NCBI GenBank assembly: GCA_934662525.1
Contig: CAKUKJ010000112.1
Location: 1 to 7,168, forward strand
Length of the DNA stretch: 7,168 nt
Origin: an uncultured Coriobacteriales bacterium
GTDB lineage: Bacteria > Actinomycetota > Coriobacteriia > Coriobacteriales > UMGS124
Direction of reading: 5' to 3'
Shown here: positions 1-5,942 of the stretch, one piece after another
Layout: every line of letters starts with the position of its first letter
Position numbering within the stretch: position 1 is the first letter of the stretch
Notes under the pieces: model-generated
Told to the model about the DNA's origin: nothing
What the model saw: the letters and a program-made list of their open reading frames with translations, nothing else
Databases searched by the model: none
Program-made: the position numbers and the translations under genes

Positions 1-99
1 GGCGAAGCGGCTCTGATCAAAGTCGCCCACCTCGGGCGTGGTGATGAAATAGGTGCCCTTGTCTTGGGGCTTGTGGTCGGCGCAGCCGCAATCGCACAT
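1..99 (-). CDS. Partial Cys-rich hypothetical protein (N-terminus only)
   Basis: An ATG at 99 opens a frame that stays open to the window edge, giving 33 residues that begin MCDCGCADHKPQDKG. A GAAAGG ribosome site (114-109) lies 9 nt upstream, which supports this start. Cysteines at residues 2, 4 and 6 followed by a histidine suggest metal binding. The family is not recognised. HypB, the nickel GTPase of hydrogenase maturation, also starts with a CxxCGC-type N-terminus and often lies near hydrogenase genes, but the Cys spacing here is different and no GTPase motif is in view, so this is only a possibility. The gene lies downstream of the hydrogenase operon on the same strand but beyond a strong terminator, so it probably has its own promoter. 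Confidence 0.6.
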   Translation of the reverse strand, partial: MCDCGCADHKPQDKGTYFITTPEVGDFDQSRFA

Positions 100-108
100 G
101 GTGGATAG

Positions 109-114
109 CCTTTC
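109..114 (-). promoter_or_regulatory. Ribosome binding site of the partial gene
   Basis: GAAAGG read on the minus strand, 9 nt before the ATG at 99. It is the main support for calling this short, edge-truncated frame a gene. Confidence 0.5.
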
Positions 115-163
115 GCACTTGTTGCCGAGCCCTGCCCGGCCCGGCGTTTTCTAGACAGATGGG

Positions 164-175
164 ATTATCGTAGCA
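164..175 (-). promoter_or_regulatory. Possible -10 promoter element for the partial left-edge gene
   Basis: On the minus strand the sequence reads TGCTACGATAAT. It offers either an extended -10 (TGC followed by TACGAT) or a GATAAT box with five of six consensus bases. It lies between the ech terminator and the gene starting at 99, where a promoter would be needed. No good -35 hexamer is visible upstream, so this rests on the -10 and the context only. Confidence 0.25.
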
Positions 176-198
176 TCGCCCGACTCGCATCGCCGCGC

Positions 199-239
199 AA
201 AAAGAAAGGGCCCACCAGGTTTCCCGCCCAGTGAGCCCT
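199..239 (-). terminator. Rho-independent terminator of the ech operon
   Basis: Read on the minus strand, AGGGCTCACTGGG (239-227) pairs along its whole length, with a few G-U pairs, with CCTGGTGGGCCCT (219-207) around a 7-nt loop. The run TTCTTTTT (206-199) follows immediately. The stem begins about 50 nt after the echF stop codon. This is a textbook intrinsic terminator and marks the end of the hydrogenase transcript. Confidence 0.88.
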
Positions 240-289
240 CCAACTCGCAATGGGAACGCGCACCGGGGCGCCCCCCTTCGCGCGCTTGT

Positions 290-769
290 TTATGCCTGCG
301 CGGGAGCAACCGCCGCAGCGGCGGCCTTCGCCTCAGCCTCGCCCTTCTTTTTTGCAGCCATCTCCGCCTTGAGTTTGGCGGCCTTTGCGGCCTTCTCCGC
401 CGCCGCCTGCTCGCGGCGGGCGCGCTCCTCGGGCGTCACCTCGTACACCTCGACCACGCGCTCCTGGGCGGCATCGGTGTAGTGGTTGAGCATGGAGAGC
501 GCACCCTCGTGGCACGCCTCGATGCAGCTGCGGCACTGGATGCAGCGGAACCTGTCGATAGACCAGGTCAGGGCCTTGCGATCGACCTCAAGCGCCTGGG
601 TGGGGCACACGTTGGCGCACAGGCCGCAATAGCGGCACGAGTCGGGCTCTATATGCACGCGTCCCTTCGTCTGCTCGAAGAAGCGGGGTTTCTCAAGCGG
701 GTAGAGCTTGGTCGCAGGCTTGGAGAAGAGACTTTTGAGCGTCATGCGCCCAAGCTTGAACTCTGCCAC
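290..769 (-). CDS. echF: Ech hydrogenase ferredoxin-like subunit EchF (2x[4Fe-4S])
   Basis: 159 aa. It carries electrons from soluble ferredoxin toward the small subunit of the membrane hydrogenase. The N-terminal region (residues about 6-40, including LFSKPATKLYP) matches the lead-in typical of HycF/EchF/NuoI proteins. Two four-cysteine motifs follow: CRYCGLCANVCP (C45, C48, C51, C55) and CIQCRSCIEACHEG (C76, C79, C82, C86). The residue after the last cysteine is His rather than the usual Pro. From about residue 110 to the end lies a Glu/Lys/Ala-rich tail, probably a charged helix, which makes the protein longer than a minimal EchF. The start is GTG; an AAAGGAGG site 9 nt upstream supports it over the ATG eight codons later. 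It is the last gene of the operon, 15 nt after echE and before the terminator at 199-239. Confidence 0.93.
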   Translation of the reverse strand: MAEFKLGRMTLKSLFSKPATKLYPLEKPRFFEQTKGRVHIEPDSCRYCGLCANVCPTQALEVDRKALTWSIDRFRCIQCRSCIEACHEGALSMLNHYTDAAQERVVEVYEVTPEERARREQAAAEKAAKAAKLKAEMAAKKKGEAEAKAAAAAVAPAQA

Positions 770-778
770 AGTACGATG

Positions 779-786
779 CCTCCTTT
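779..786 (-). promoter_or_regulatory. Shine-Dalgarno site that fixes the echF GTG start
   Basis: AAAGGAGG on the minus strand, 9 nt before the GTG at 769. It shares two bases with the echE TAA stop codon (787-785), so ribosomes finishing echE end directly over the echF ribosome site. This suggests translational coupling. Confidence 0.75.
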
Positions 787-1873
787 AGCGCTCGGTGCAG
801 CTGATGCACGGGTCGATGGTCAGGATGATGTTGGGGACGTCGGCCAAATCGCAGCCGGCAAGGGCGCCCACCATACCAGGAATGTTGGCGGATGTGGGCG
901 TGCGCACGCGGAAACGGTCGAGAAACTTCGTGCCGTTGCCGCGCACATAGTAGAACGCCTCGCCGCGCGGCTGCTCCACGCGCATGAAGGCCGACGAGCC
1001 CGCCTCGGGGTTGCCTTTGACCTCCGCAAGCACCTCGCCTGCGGGGATGCGGCCCACCATCTCGTTGATGATGTCGATGGACCGGCGCACTTCCTCGATG
1101 CGCACCTTGCAGCGGGCGTAGCAATCGCCCTCGGTGGACACGATGGGATGGAACTCGTAAAGCTTGGAGTAGCCGTCGATGCCCGCGGCGCGCACGTCCA
1201 TCTCCACGCCGCTCGCACGCCCGAAGGGGCCGACGCAGCCGTAGTTGATGGCGTCCTGCTTGGAGAGGTATCCAACACCGCACATGCGGTTCTTCACCGA
1301 GTCGTCCATGAGGAAGGTGTTCGCAATCTGGTCGTACTCGTCGCGCAGGCTCGCAAGCACGCCGCAGATGGCGTTGAGCTCGGTGTTCTCGATGTCCTTG
1401 AAGACGCCGCCCGGGGTGCAGACCGACAGGATCACACGTCCGCCGGCGGTCTTCTCGAAGATGTCGAGCACCTTCTCGCGCAGGCGCCAGCTGTGCATGA
1501 AGAGGCTCTCGAAGCCCATGCCGTCGGCCGCAAGGCCCAGCCACAGCAGGTGCGAGTGGATGCGCGACAGCTCATGCCAGATGACGCGCAGATACTGGGC
1601 TCGCTCGGGCACCTCGATGCCCATGAGCCGCTCGACGGCCTGGCTGTAGCCCATCGAGTGCCCGAAGCTGCAGATGCCGCAGATGCGCTCGGCCACGTGC
1701 ACGAAGTGCTTGTAGTCGCGCTTCTCCACAAGCTTCTCGAGGCCGCGGTGCACAAAGCCGATCTGCGGCACGGCCTCAACCACGCGCTCGTCCTCAAGCA
1801 CGAGGTCGAGGTGGACGGGCTCGGGCAGCACGGGATGCTGCGGGCCAAAGGGCATGACGGTCCTGGTAGCCAT
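785..1873 (-). CDS. echE: Ech [NiFe]-hydrogenase catalytic large subunit EchE
   Basis: 362 aa, the usual size for EchE and much shorter than the NuoC-NuoD fusion HycE. It holds the NiFe active site where protons are reduced to H2. The N-terminus has the family motif FGPQHP (residues 9-14). The L1 motif is RICGICSFGH (R63, C65, C68, H72). The L2 motif DPCISCTER (C356, C359) is at the very C-terminus, so all four metal ligands are present. This separates it from NuoD of complex I, which has lost these cysteines. The protein stops right after L2, with no cleavable extension, as reported for EchE and CooH; a maturation endopeptidase should not be needed. The ATG is preceded by AGGAGG at 5 nt, overlapping the echD stop codon. 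Confidence 0.96.
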   Translation of the reverse strand: MATRTVMPFGPQHPVLPEPVHLDLVLEDERVVEAVPQIGFVHRGLEKLVEKRDYKHFVHVAERICGICSFGHSMGYSQAVERLMGIEVPERAQYLRVIWHELSRIHSHLLWLGLAADGMGFESLFMHSWRLREKVLDIFEKTAGGRVILSVCTPGGVFKDIENTELNAICGVLASLRDEYDQIANTFLMDDSVKNRMCGVGYLSKQDAINYGCVGPFGRASGVEMDVRAAGIDGYSKLYEFHPIVSTEGDCYARCKVRIEEVRRSIDIINEMVGRIPAGEVLAEVKGNPEAGSSAFMRVEQPRGEAFYYVRGNGTKFLDRFRVRTPTSANIPGMVGALAGCDLADVPNIILTIDPCISCTER

Positions 1874-1878
1874 GGCGG

Positions 1879-1884
1879 CCTCCT
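1879..1884 (-). promoter_or_regulatory. Shine-Dalgarno site of echE overlapping the echD stop
   Basis: AGGAGG on the minus strand, 5 nt before the ATG at 1873. The echD TAG (1885-1883) supplies its first bases, giving TAGGAGG, the same arrangement as at the echB/echC junction. Confidence 0.7.
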
Positions 1885-2293
1885 ATTCCGCCGCCGCAGC
1901 GGGCTTGGCGGCTGCGGCAGGCTTCTTGGCGGCCTTGCCCTCGGGGGCCTGGGCCATGGGTGCGGGAATGTGCAGGTGGTAGAAACCGCCGCGGTAGTCG
2001 AGGTTCATGTTCGTGACCGTGAGGCCGTAGAGGTCGTGCATCTCGTTCTCGAACATGAAGGCCGCCGGGTACACGGCCCCCACGCTGGGAATCTCGTCGG
2101 CGCCGGTCACGCAGACGCGCACGTTGGCGACCTCGTTGGTCGCGTCGTCCACGAACGTGTACACGAGCTCGAACGCGTCCTCGTCGTTGCGGGAGGCGCA
2201 GCACTGCGAGAAGCGCCAGCCGTGGTTCTTGTACTGCTGCGCGACCCCCACAAGCTCGGCCAGAGTGGTCTCGATGAAATCTACCTGTGCCAT
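1883..2293 (-). CDS. echD: Ech hydrogenase subunit EchD (NuoC-like, 30 kDa family)
   Basis: 136 aa. A structural subunit of the hydrophilic arm that packs against the large and small subunits. Membership of the NADH dehydrogenase 30 kDa (NuoC) family is seen in residues 75-90, YPAAFMFENEMHDLYG, which matches the conserved E-x-E-x-x-D-L-[YF]-G region, followed by an Arg-Gly-Gly-Phe segment. Here NuoC-like and NuoD-like proteins are separate genes, as in Ech and unlike the fused HycE of formate hydrogenlyase. The last ~21 residues (116-136) are an Ala/Lys/Pro tail that is not part of the fold. The ATG at 2293 follows GAGGAGG at 8 nt; this site lies in the final codons of echC, and the gap to echC is 3 nt. 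Confidence 0.9.
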   Translation of the reverse strand: MAQVDFIETTLAELVGVAQQYKNHGWRFSQCCASRNDEDAFELVYTFVDDATNEVANVRVCVTGADEIPSVGAVYPAAFMFENEMHDLYGLTVTNMNLDYRGGFYHLHIPAPMAQAPEGKAAKKPAAAAKPAAAAE

Positions 2294-2296
2294 GCT

Positions 2297-2854
2297 TTAG
2301 GCCTCCTCGTGGGCGACGTTCGCCTCATGGGCGATGGTCTCGTCTTGCTGGGGCGTCATGTGGACGCGGCGCAGCGTGTCCTCCTGCTCGCCGGAGGCGC
2401 TCATGTGGCCCTCGGGCAAAGGCGCCCCGGCAGCGAGCGCTGCACGCTTCTCCTCGAGCACGGCCAGCCCCTTCACCACGCCGTCGATGATGGCCTGGGG
2501 GCGCGCGGCGCATCCGGGCACGTAAACGTCGACCGGGATGACCTTGTCCACGCCGCCTTTCACGTTGTAGCAGTCGTGGAAGATGCCGCCCGAGCAGGCG
2601 CAGATGCCAACCGCGACAACGACCTTGGGCTCGACCATCTGGTCGTAAATCTGCTTGATAACGCCCTCGGCCTGCTCGTTCACCGATCCCGTGACCAGGA
2701 AGATGTCGGCGTGCTTGGGGTTTCCCGTGTTGATGACGCCGAAGCGCTCCACGTCGTAGAGGGGCGTGAGGCACGCCAGGACCTCGATGTCGCAACCGTT
2801 GCAGCTCGCGCCGTCGTAATGAATGAGCCACGGGGACTTGCTTGCGAAAGACAT
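2297..2854 (-). CDS. echC: Ech hydrogenase small subunit EchC (NuoB-like, proximal [4Fe-4S])
   Basis: 185 aa. It holds the single [4Fe-4S] cluster next to the NiFe site and passes electrons to EchE. Likely ligands are C18 and C21 in SCNGCD, C85 in GICACSGG, and C115 in VPGCAARPQA, the pattern of the NuoB/EchC/HycG family. PGCAARP replaces the PGCPPRP of complex I, a change I associate with hydrogenase-type members. The core ends near residue 140. About 45 residues follow, polar and rich in Glu, Gln and His, with no family match I recognise, making this longer than a minimal EchC. No twin-arginine signal is present, as expected for a cytoplasm-facing group 4 enzyme. The ATG is 6 nt after AGGAGG, which overlaps the echB stop codon. 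Confidence 0.95.
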   Translation of the reverse strand: MSFASKSPWLIHYDGASCNGCDIEVLACLTPLYDVERFGVINTGNPKHADIFLVTGSVNEQAEGVIKQIYDQMVEPKVVVAVGICACSGGIFHDCYNVKGGVDKVIPVDVYVPGCAARPQAIIDGVVKGLAVLEEKRAALAAGAPLPEGHMSASGEQEDTLRRVHMTPQQDETIAHEANVAHEEA

Positions 2855-2860
2855 GTGCCC

Positions 2861-2866
2861 CCTCCT
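2861..2866 (-). promoter_or_regulatory. Shine-Dalgarno site of echC overlapping the echB stop
   Basis: AGGAGG on the minus strand, 6 nt before the ATG at 2854. The echB stop codon TAG (2867-2865) is embedded in it as TAGGAGG. Confidence 0.7.
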
Positions 2867-3767
2867 AGAAGATGATGACGCCGCTGTTCAGGAAATAGAA
2901 CAGCGAGAAGTTGACGATGCTGGCGACCAGGGCGACGCCCCAGGAACCTTTGAGCATAACCTGCCACTTGACGCGGGCGAAGTTGTTGTCGATCCAAATC
3001 TCGGCAAACCACACGATGGCCACGACCACGATGGCAAGCAGGATGGAGAGCGGGTTGGAGTTGACGAAGAACATGCCCACCCAACCCAGGAAGAGCACGT
3101 TCTCGTACCAGTGCGTGACCTCGACGATGGCAAGGGTGCGGCCGCTCATCTCGGTGGTGGCGCCGCGCACGAGCTCCTGATGGGCATGGTGCGCCATGGA
3201 GAGGTCGAACGGCGACTTGCGCAACTTGATGGTGAGCACGAAGAGCAGGCCACAGAAGATGAGGGGCTGGCAGACGGCGAGCGTGGCGTCTCCCTCAAAG
3301 AGGGAGGACACGCTGAACGAGCCCTGTCCCAGCGTGGCCGACGTGGTGAGGTAGAGGGCCACGCCCACGAAGAGCACCATGGGCTCGTAGCACATGACCT
3401 GCAGAATCTCGCGCTGGGCGCCCGTCTGGGCCATCGGCGAGGGAGAAAGGTAGCATGCAAGGATGAAGAACAGGCTCGAGAGCGTGATGATGAAGACGCA
3501 CAGCAGGAAGTTGCCACCGCAGAAGAAGACGCAGCCCGCAACGACGGCTGCCAGCAGGGCCAGCGCCACCAGGCACGTCGCCATGGGGTCGAGGCGGCCG
3601 ACGTCCTTCTCGATGAGCTTGCGGGCGTCGTAGTAGGGCTGGAGCAGCACGGGGCCGCGACGGCCTTGCATGCGCGCCGTGATGATGCGGTCGGCGCCGG
3701 CCAAAAGGCAGCCCAGCACCGGCGCCAGAATGACGAAGGCGCACGCGGCCACAATGGTGAGGGCCAT
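2865..3767 (-). CDS. echB: Ech hydrogenase membrane subunit EchB (NuoH/HycD-like)
   Basis: 300 aa, mostly hydrophobic, with roughly eight membrane segments. It anchors the hydrophilic arm to the membrane and forms the link between redox chemistry and the ion channel, as NuoH does in complex I. The first cytoplasmic loop has ARMQGRRGPVLLQP (residues 31-44) with YYDARKL after it, the hallmark of the NuoH family. Further conserved loops are PMAQTGAQREILQ (111-123) and KSPFDLS through HQELVRG (184-202), then TEMSG (205-209). The conserved glutamates E198 and E206 in this loop are present. The ATG abuts the echA stop (TAAATG), with a GGGGAG site 10 nt upstream inside the end of echA. Confidence 0.95.
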   Translation of the reverse strand: MALTIVAACAFVILAPVLGCLLAGADRIITARMQGRRGPVLLQPYYDARKLIEKDVGRLDPMATCLVALALLAAVVAGCVFFCGGNFLLCVFIITLSSLFFILACYLSPSPMAQTGAQREILQVMCYEPMVLFVGVALYLTTSATLGQGSFSVSSLFEGDATLAVCQPLIFCGLLFVLTIKLRKSPFDLSMAHHAHQELVRGATTEMSGRTLAIVEVTHWYENVLFLGWVGMFFVNSNPLSILLAIVVVAIVWFAEIWIDNNFARVKWQVMLKGSWGVALVASIVNFSLFYFLNSGVIIF

Positions 3768-5807
3768 TTAGATCACGCTCCCCATGAGGTTGACGAAGAC
3801 GTAGCTGAGGCCCACAGAGCAGGCGATGCCGGTCAAAGCGATAAGGATGCAGATGACAGAGCCGATGCGGGAGAGCTGCTTTTCGTTGAAAATCTCCTCC
3901 ATGTACCAGGCGCGCTGCTCGGTGGAGACGGGGGCGCCCAAGGAGCCCGCGAAGCTCGTCTGCGAGATGCCCACGCCGCCCAGGTGCGGCATCTCGGGCA
4001 CACGGGCGCGCGTCTTGACGCGCAGGGCCACGAGCAGCGGCACGAGCACGACGACGACCGCGCTCACGGCCATGATCGCGAGGTCGGAGGCGCTGGGGGC
4101 CAGCATGGTGCCGCCCACAAGACGCCTCACGTAGGGAGCCACGACCGTCTCGCTCACCCACGGCAGGCCCACGGCAAGGAGCACGACGCCGGCCGCCATG
4201 ACGAACAGGGCGACCCACTCGCTCTTATGGACGCTGCCCTCGAGGTTGTCCTTGCCCTGCACGTTGCACAGAATCTTGCCGAGCCACTTGGCCCAGAAGA
4301 AGAACGTGGCCGCGCTGCCAAAGCCCATCATGACGATGAGCACGAGCACGCCCGAGTCGATGAACGCGCCCAGGGCCGCCCACTTGGAGATGAGCATGCC
4401 GAACGGGGCCACGAACATGCCGCAGATGCCCAGGGCCATGAGGCAGGCGAGCTTGGGCATGCGGGAGACGAGCGCGTCCATGCACTCGATGTCGCGGCTG
4501 CCGATGTGGTGCTCGGCCGTGCCCACGCACAGGAAGAGCAGCGACTTGGCAACGGCATGGAAGATGAGTAGGAAGATGCCGGCCCACACGGCGGCCGCCG
4601 TGCCGATGCCCGCGCAGGTCACGATGAGGCCGAGGTTCGCGATGGTGGAGTAGGCGAGCACGCGCTTGGCGTTGGACTGCGAGATGGCGATGAGCGAGCA
4701 CACGAGGAACGTGGTGGCGCCCACGAGCATCACCGCGATGCCCACGGGGTTGAGCATGGCGTTGCGCCCGCCCGTCGTGAGGTAGGTGCCCATGAGGGGC
4801 GACAGGCGCAGCAACAGGAAGACGCCGGCCTTCACCATCGTGGAGGAGTGCAGGAGCGCGCTCGTGGGGGTAGGCGCGACCATGGCGCCGAGCAGCCAGG
4901 TGTGGAAGGGCATCTGGGCGGCCTTGGTGAGCGCGGCGAAGGCGAGCAATGCCAGGGGCAGCATGGCAAGGCTGGCGGAGGCCGCCCCCTTGCTCACAAA
5001 CATGTCCAGCTCCAGGGTATGCATCTGCGAGCCCATGTAGATGAGGGCGCACGTGAACGCGATGCCGCCGAGCATGTTCATCCAAATCTGGCGGAAGGAG
5101 TTGGCCGTGGCCTCGGCCGTCTTGGTATAGCCGATGAGGAAGAACGAGCAGACCGTCGTGACCTCCCACATGGTGAGCATCCACATGAGGTCGTTGAAGA
5201 GCACGAGGCCGAACATGGCGGCAAGGAACGCGAACATGACCGCGAAGAAGACGGGCTGGCGGTTGGGCGCAGCCTCCTTGCCCTGGGCGGCAAGCTCGTC
5301 TTGATGATGCTGAAAGTCGCGCATATAGCCGCAGGCATACACGACGATGCCGCTGCCGATGATGCCCACGACAAGCACCATGATGGCGCTCAGCGGGTCG
5401 ATGTAGATGGGGCGCTGCACATGCACGCTGTGCGCCACGCCGAACTCAAGCACGCACACGGCTATGGCCTGGATGCACGCAAGCGCCAAAACGCCCATGC
5501 GGCGGGCGTTGACGGCGCGCCAGGCCACGTAGGCGGCAAGCACGAGGTCGATGGCGAAACACACCCAGTCGAGCCAGGGCAGGCTAGCCCTGAAGTACGT
5601 GCCTGCGCCCGTAAGATGGGCGCTCGCCAACGTGACGCTGGCGATGACGATGACGGCGGCCGACACGTACACGACCGCCTCGCGCACCCTGCGCCCCGGG
5701 GCCAGCAGGCAAAGCGCCGCCGCCACCAAGGGGATGAGGATGAGCAGGCCGATGAGTCCCACGTTGCCTCCACTCTCGAATACCGGGCGCCAGGGGGTGG
5801 GCGCCAC
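3768..5807 (-). CDS. echA: Ech hydrogenase antiporter-like membrane subunit EchA (NuoL/HyfB-like)
   Basis: 679 aa, an integral membrane protein with more than a dozen hydrophobic segments; the probable H+ or Na+ translocating subunit. It belongs to the proton-conducting transporter (NuoL/M/N, MrpA/D) family. Key residues seen: E215 in MLTMWEVTT (the helix-5 Glu), K295 in LTKAAQMPFHTWL (the helix-7 Lys), the family block APTPTSALLHSSTMVKAGV (311-329), K381 in SNAKRVLAYST, and K421 in HAVAKSLLF. A polar loop near 164-184 is unusually rich in His, Gln and Asp. It is the first gene of the operon and the only antiporter subunit, unlike hyf, which has several. The start is uncertain: GTG at 5807 has a modest GAAAGGG site 9 nt upstream; GTG at 5762 has GGAGG only 4 nt upstream and would place the first membrane helix at the N-terminus. 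Confidence 0.93.
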   Translation of the reverse strand: MAPTPWRPVFESGGNVGLIGLLILIPLVAAALCLLAPGRRVREAVVYVSAAVIVIASVTLASAHLTGAGTYFRASLPWLDWVCFAIDLVLAAYVAWRAVNARRMGVLALACIQAIAVCVLEFGVAHSVHVQRPIYIDPLSAIMVLVVGIIGSGIVVYACGYMRDFQHHQDELAAQGKEAAPNRQPVFFAVMFAFLAAMFGLVLFNDLMWMLTMWEVTTVCSFFLIGYTKTAEATANSFRQIWMNMLGGIAFTCALIYMGSQMHTLELDMFVSKGAASASLAMLPLALLAFAALTKAAQMPFHTWLLGAMVAPTPTSALLHSSTMVKAGVFLLLRLSPLMGTYLTTGGRNAMLNPVGIAVMLVGATTFLVCSLIAISQSNAKRVLAYSTIANLGLIVTCAGIGTAAAVWAGIFLLIFHAVAKSLLFLCVGTAEHHIGSRDIECMDALVSRMPKLACLMALGICGMFVAPFGMLISKWAALGAFIDSGVLVLIVMMGFGSAATFFFWAKWLGKILCNVQGKDNLEGSVHKSEWVALFVMAAGVVLLAVGLPWVSETVVAPYVRRLVGGTMLAPSASDLAIMAVSAVVVVLVPLLVALRVKTRARVPEMPHLGGVGISQTSFAGSLGAPVSTEQRAWYMEEIFNEKQLSRIGSVICILIALTGIACSVGLSYVFVNLMGSVI
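5767..5771 (-). promoter_or_regulatory. Candidate ribosome site for an alternative echA start at 5762
   Basis: GGAGG on the minus strand, 4 nt before an in-frame GTG at 5762. It matches the anti-Shine-Dalgarno better than the site for the GTG at 5807, but the spacing is short. Which start is used cannot be settled from the sequence alone. Confidence 0.35.
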
Positions 5808-5825
5808 TAAGGATTTCCCTTTCTT

Positions 5826-5834
5826 CTAATAGCA
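5826..5834 (-). promoter_or_regulatory. Possible extended -10 element of the ech operon promoter
   Basis: The minus strand reads TGCTATTAG: a TGn motif plus a -10 box with four of six consensus bases. Transcription would start near 5819, inside the ribosome site of the GTG at 5807, but would leave a leader of about 57 nt for the GTG at 5762. No convincing -35 box is seen (TTACAA lies at a 15-nt spacing). Confidence 0.25.
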
Positions 5835-5880
5835 CGAGTGACGCGCTTGTAATGTGTTGGAGCTGTGGCCCTCCCGACGT

Positions 5881-5898
5881 TGCCGTTATTTGTCGGCA
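5881..5898. repeat. Inverted repeat in the divergent echA-rsmI promoter region
   Basis: TGCCG (5881-5885) and CGGCA (5894-5898) flank an 8-nt AT-rich spacer. The element sits between the two divergent genes, upstream of both, where an operator would be expected. Arms of 5 bp are short enough to arise by chance in GC-rich DNA. Confidence 0.3.
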
Positions 5899-5912
5899 GG
5901 CGGGCAATGCCA

Positions 5913-5942
5913 TGGGCAGGCGTGCAAGGCCGACGGTAGAAT
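5913..5942 (+). promoter_or_regulatory. Probable sigma70-type promoter of rsmI
   Basis: TGGGCA (5913-5918, four of six -35 bases) and TAGAAT (5937-5942, five of six -10 bases) are separated by 18 nt. Transcription would start near 5949, leaving a leader of about 45 nt before the rsmI ATG at 5995. Confidence 0.45.

Noticed and set aside
199..239. The hairpin downstream of echF as a CRISPR or mobile-element repeat
   Set aside because: It is a single copy with a T-run on one side and fits an intrinsic terminator. No second copy, direct repeat or transposase is seen in the window.
17..250. A 77-codon minus-strand open frame across the ech terminator
   Set aside because: It begins inside the terminator stem and overlaps, in another frame, the better-supported partial gene starting at 99. 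Its Arg/His-rich product looks like noise.
482..2875. A 797-codon open frame on the plus strand opposite echC-echF
   Set aside because: It is the antisense shadow of four genes with intact family motifs. Its product is Ala/His/Val/Leu-rich with no recognisable domain, as expected from GC-rich codon bias on the opposite strand.
785..3767. Reading the operon as respiratory complex I (nuo) or formate hydrogenlyase (hyc/hyf)
   Set aside because: EchE keeps all four NiFe cysteines, which complex I lacks. The NuoC- and NuoD-like genes are separate, and no HycB or formate dehydrogenase gene is present, unlike hyc/hyf.
2823..4571. A 582-codon plus-strand open frame opposite echA and echB
   Set aside because: Its composition (His/Glu/Asp/Ala/Arg-rich) mirrors the complement of membrane-protein codons, and it runs across the echA/echB junction. 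No ribosome site or domain supports it.
4848..5810. A 320-codon plus-strand open frame opposite the first half of echA
   Set aside because: It has the same His/Asp/Arg-rich antisense composition, and the minus-strand gene there has clear transporter motifs.
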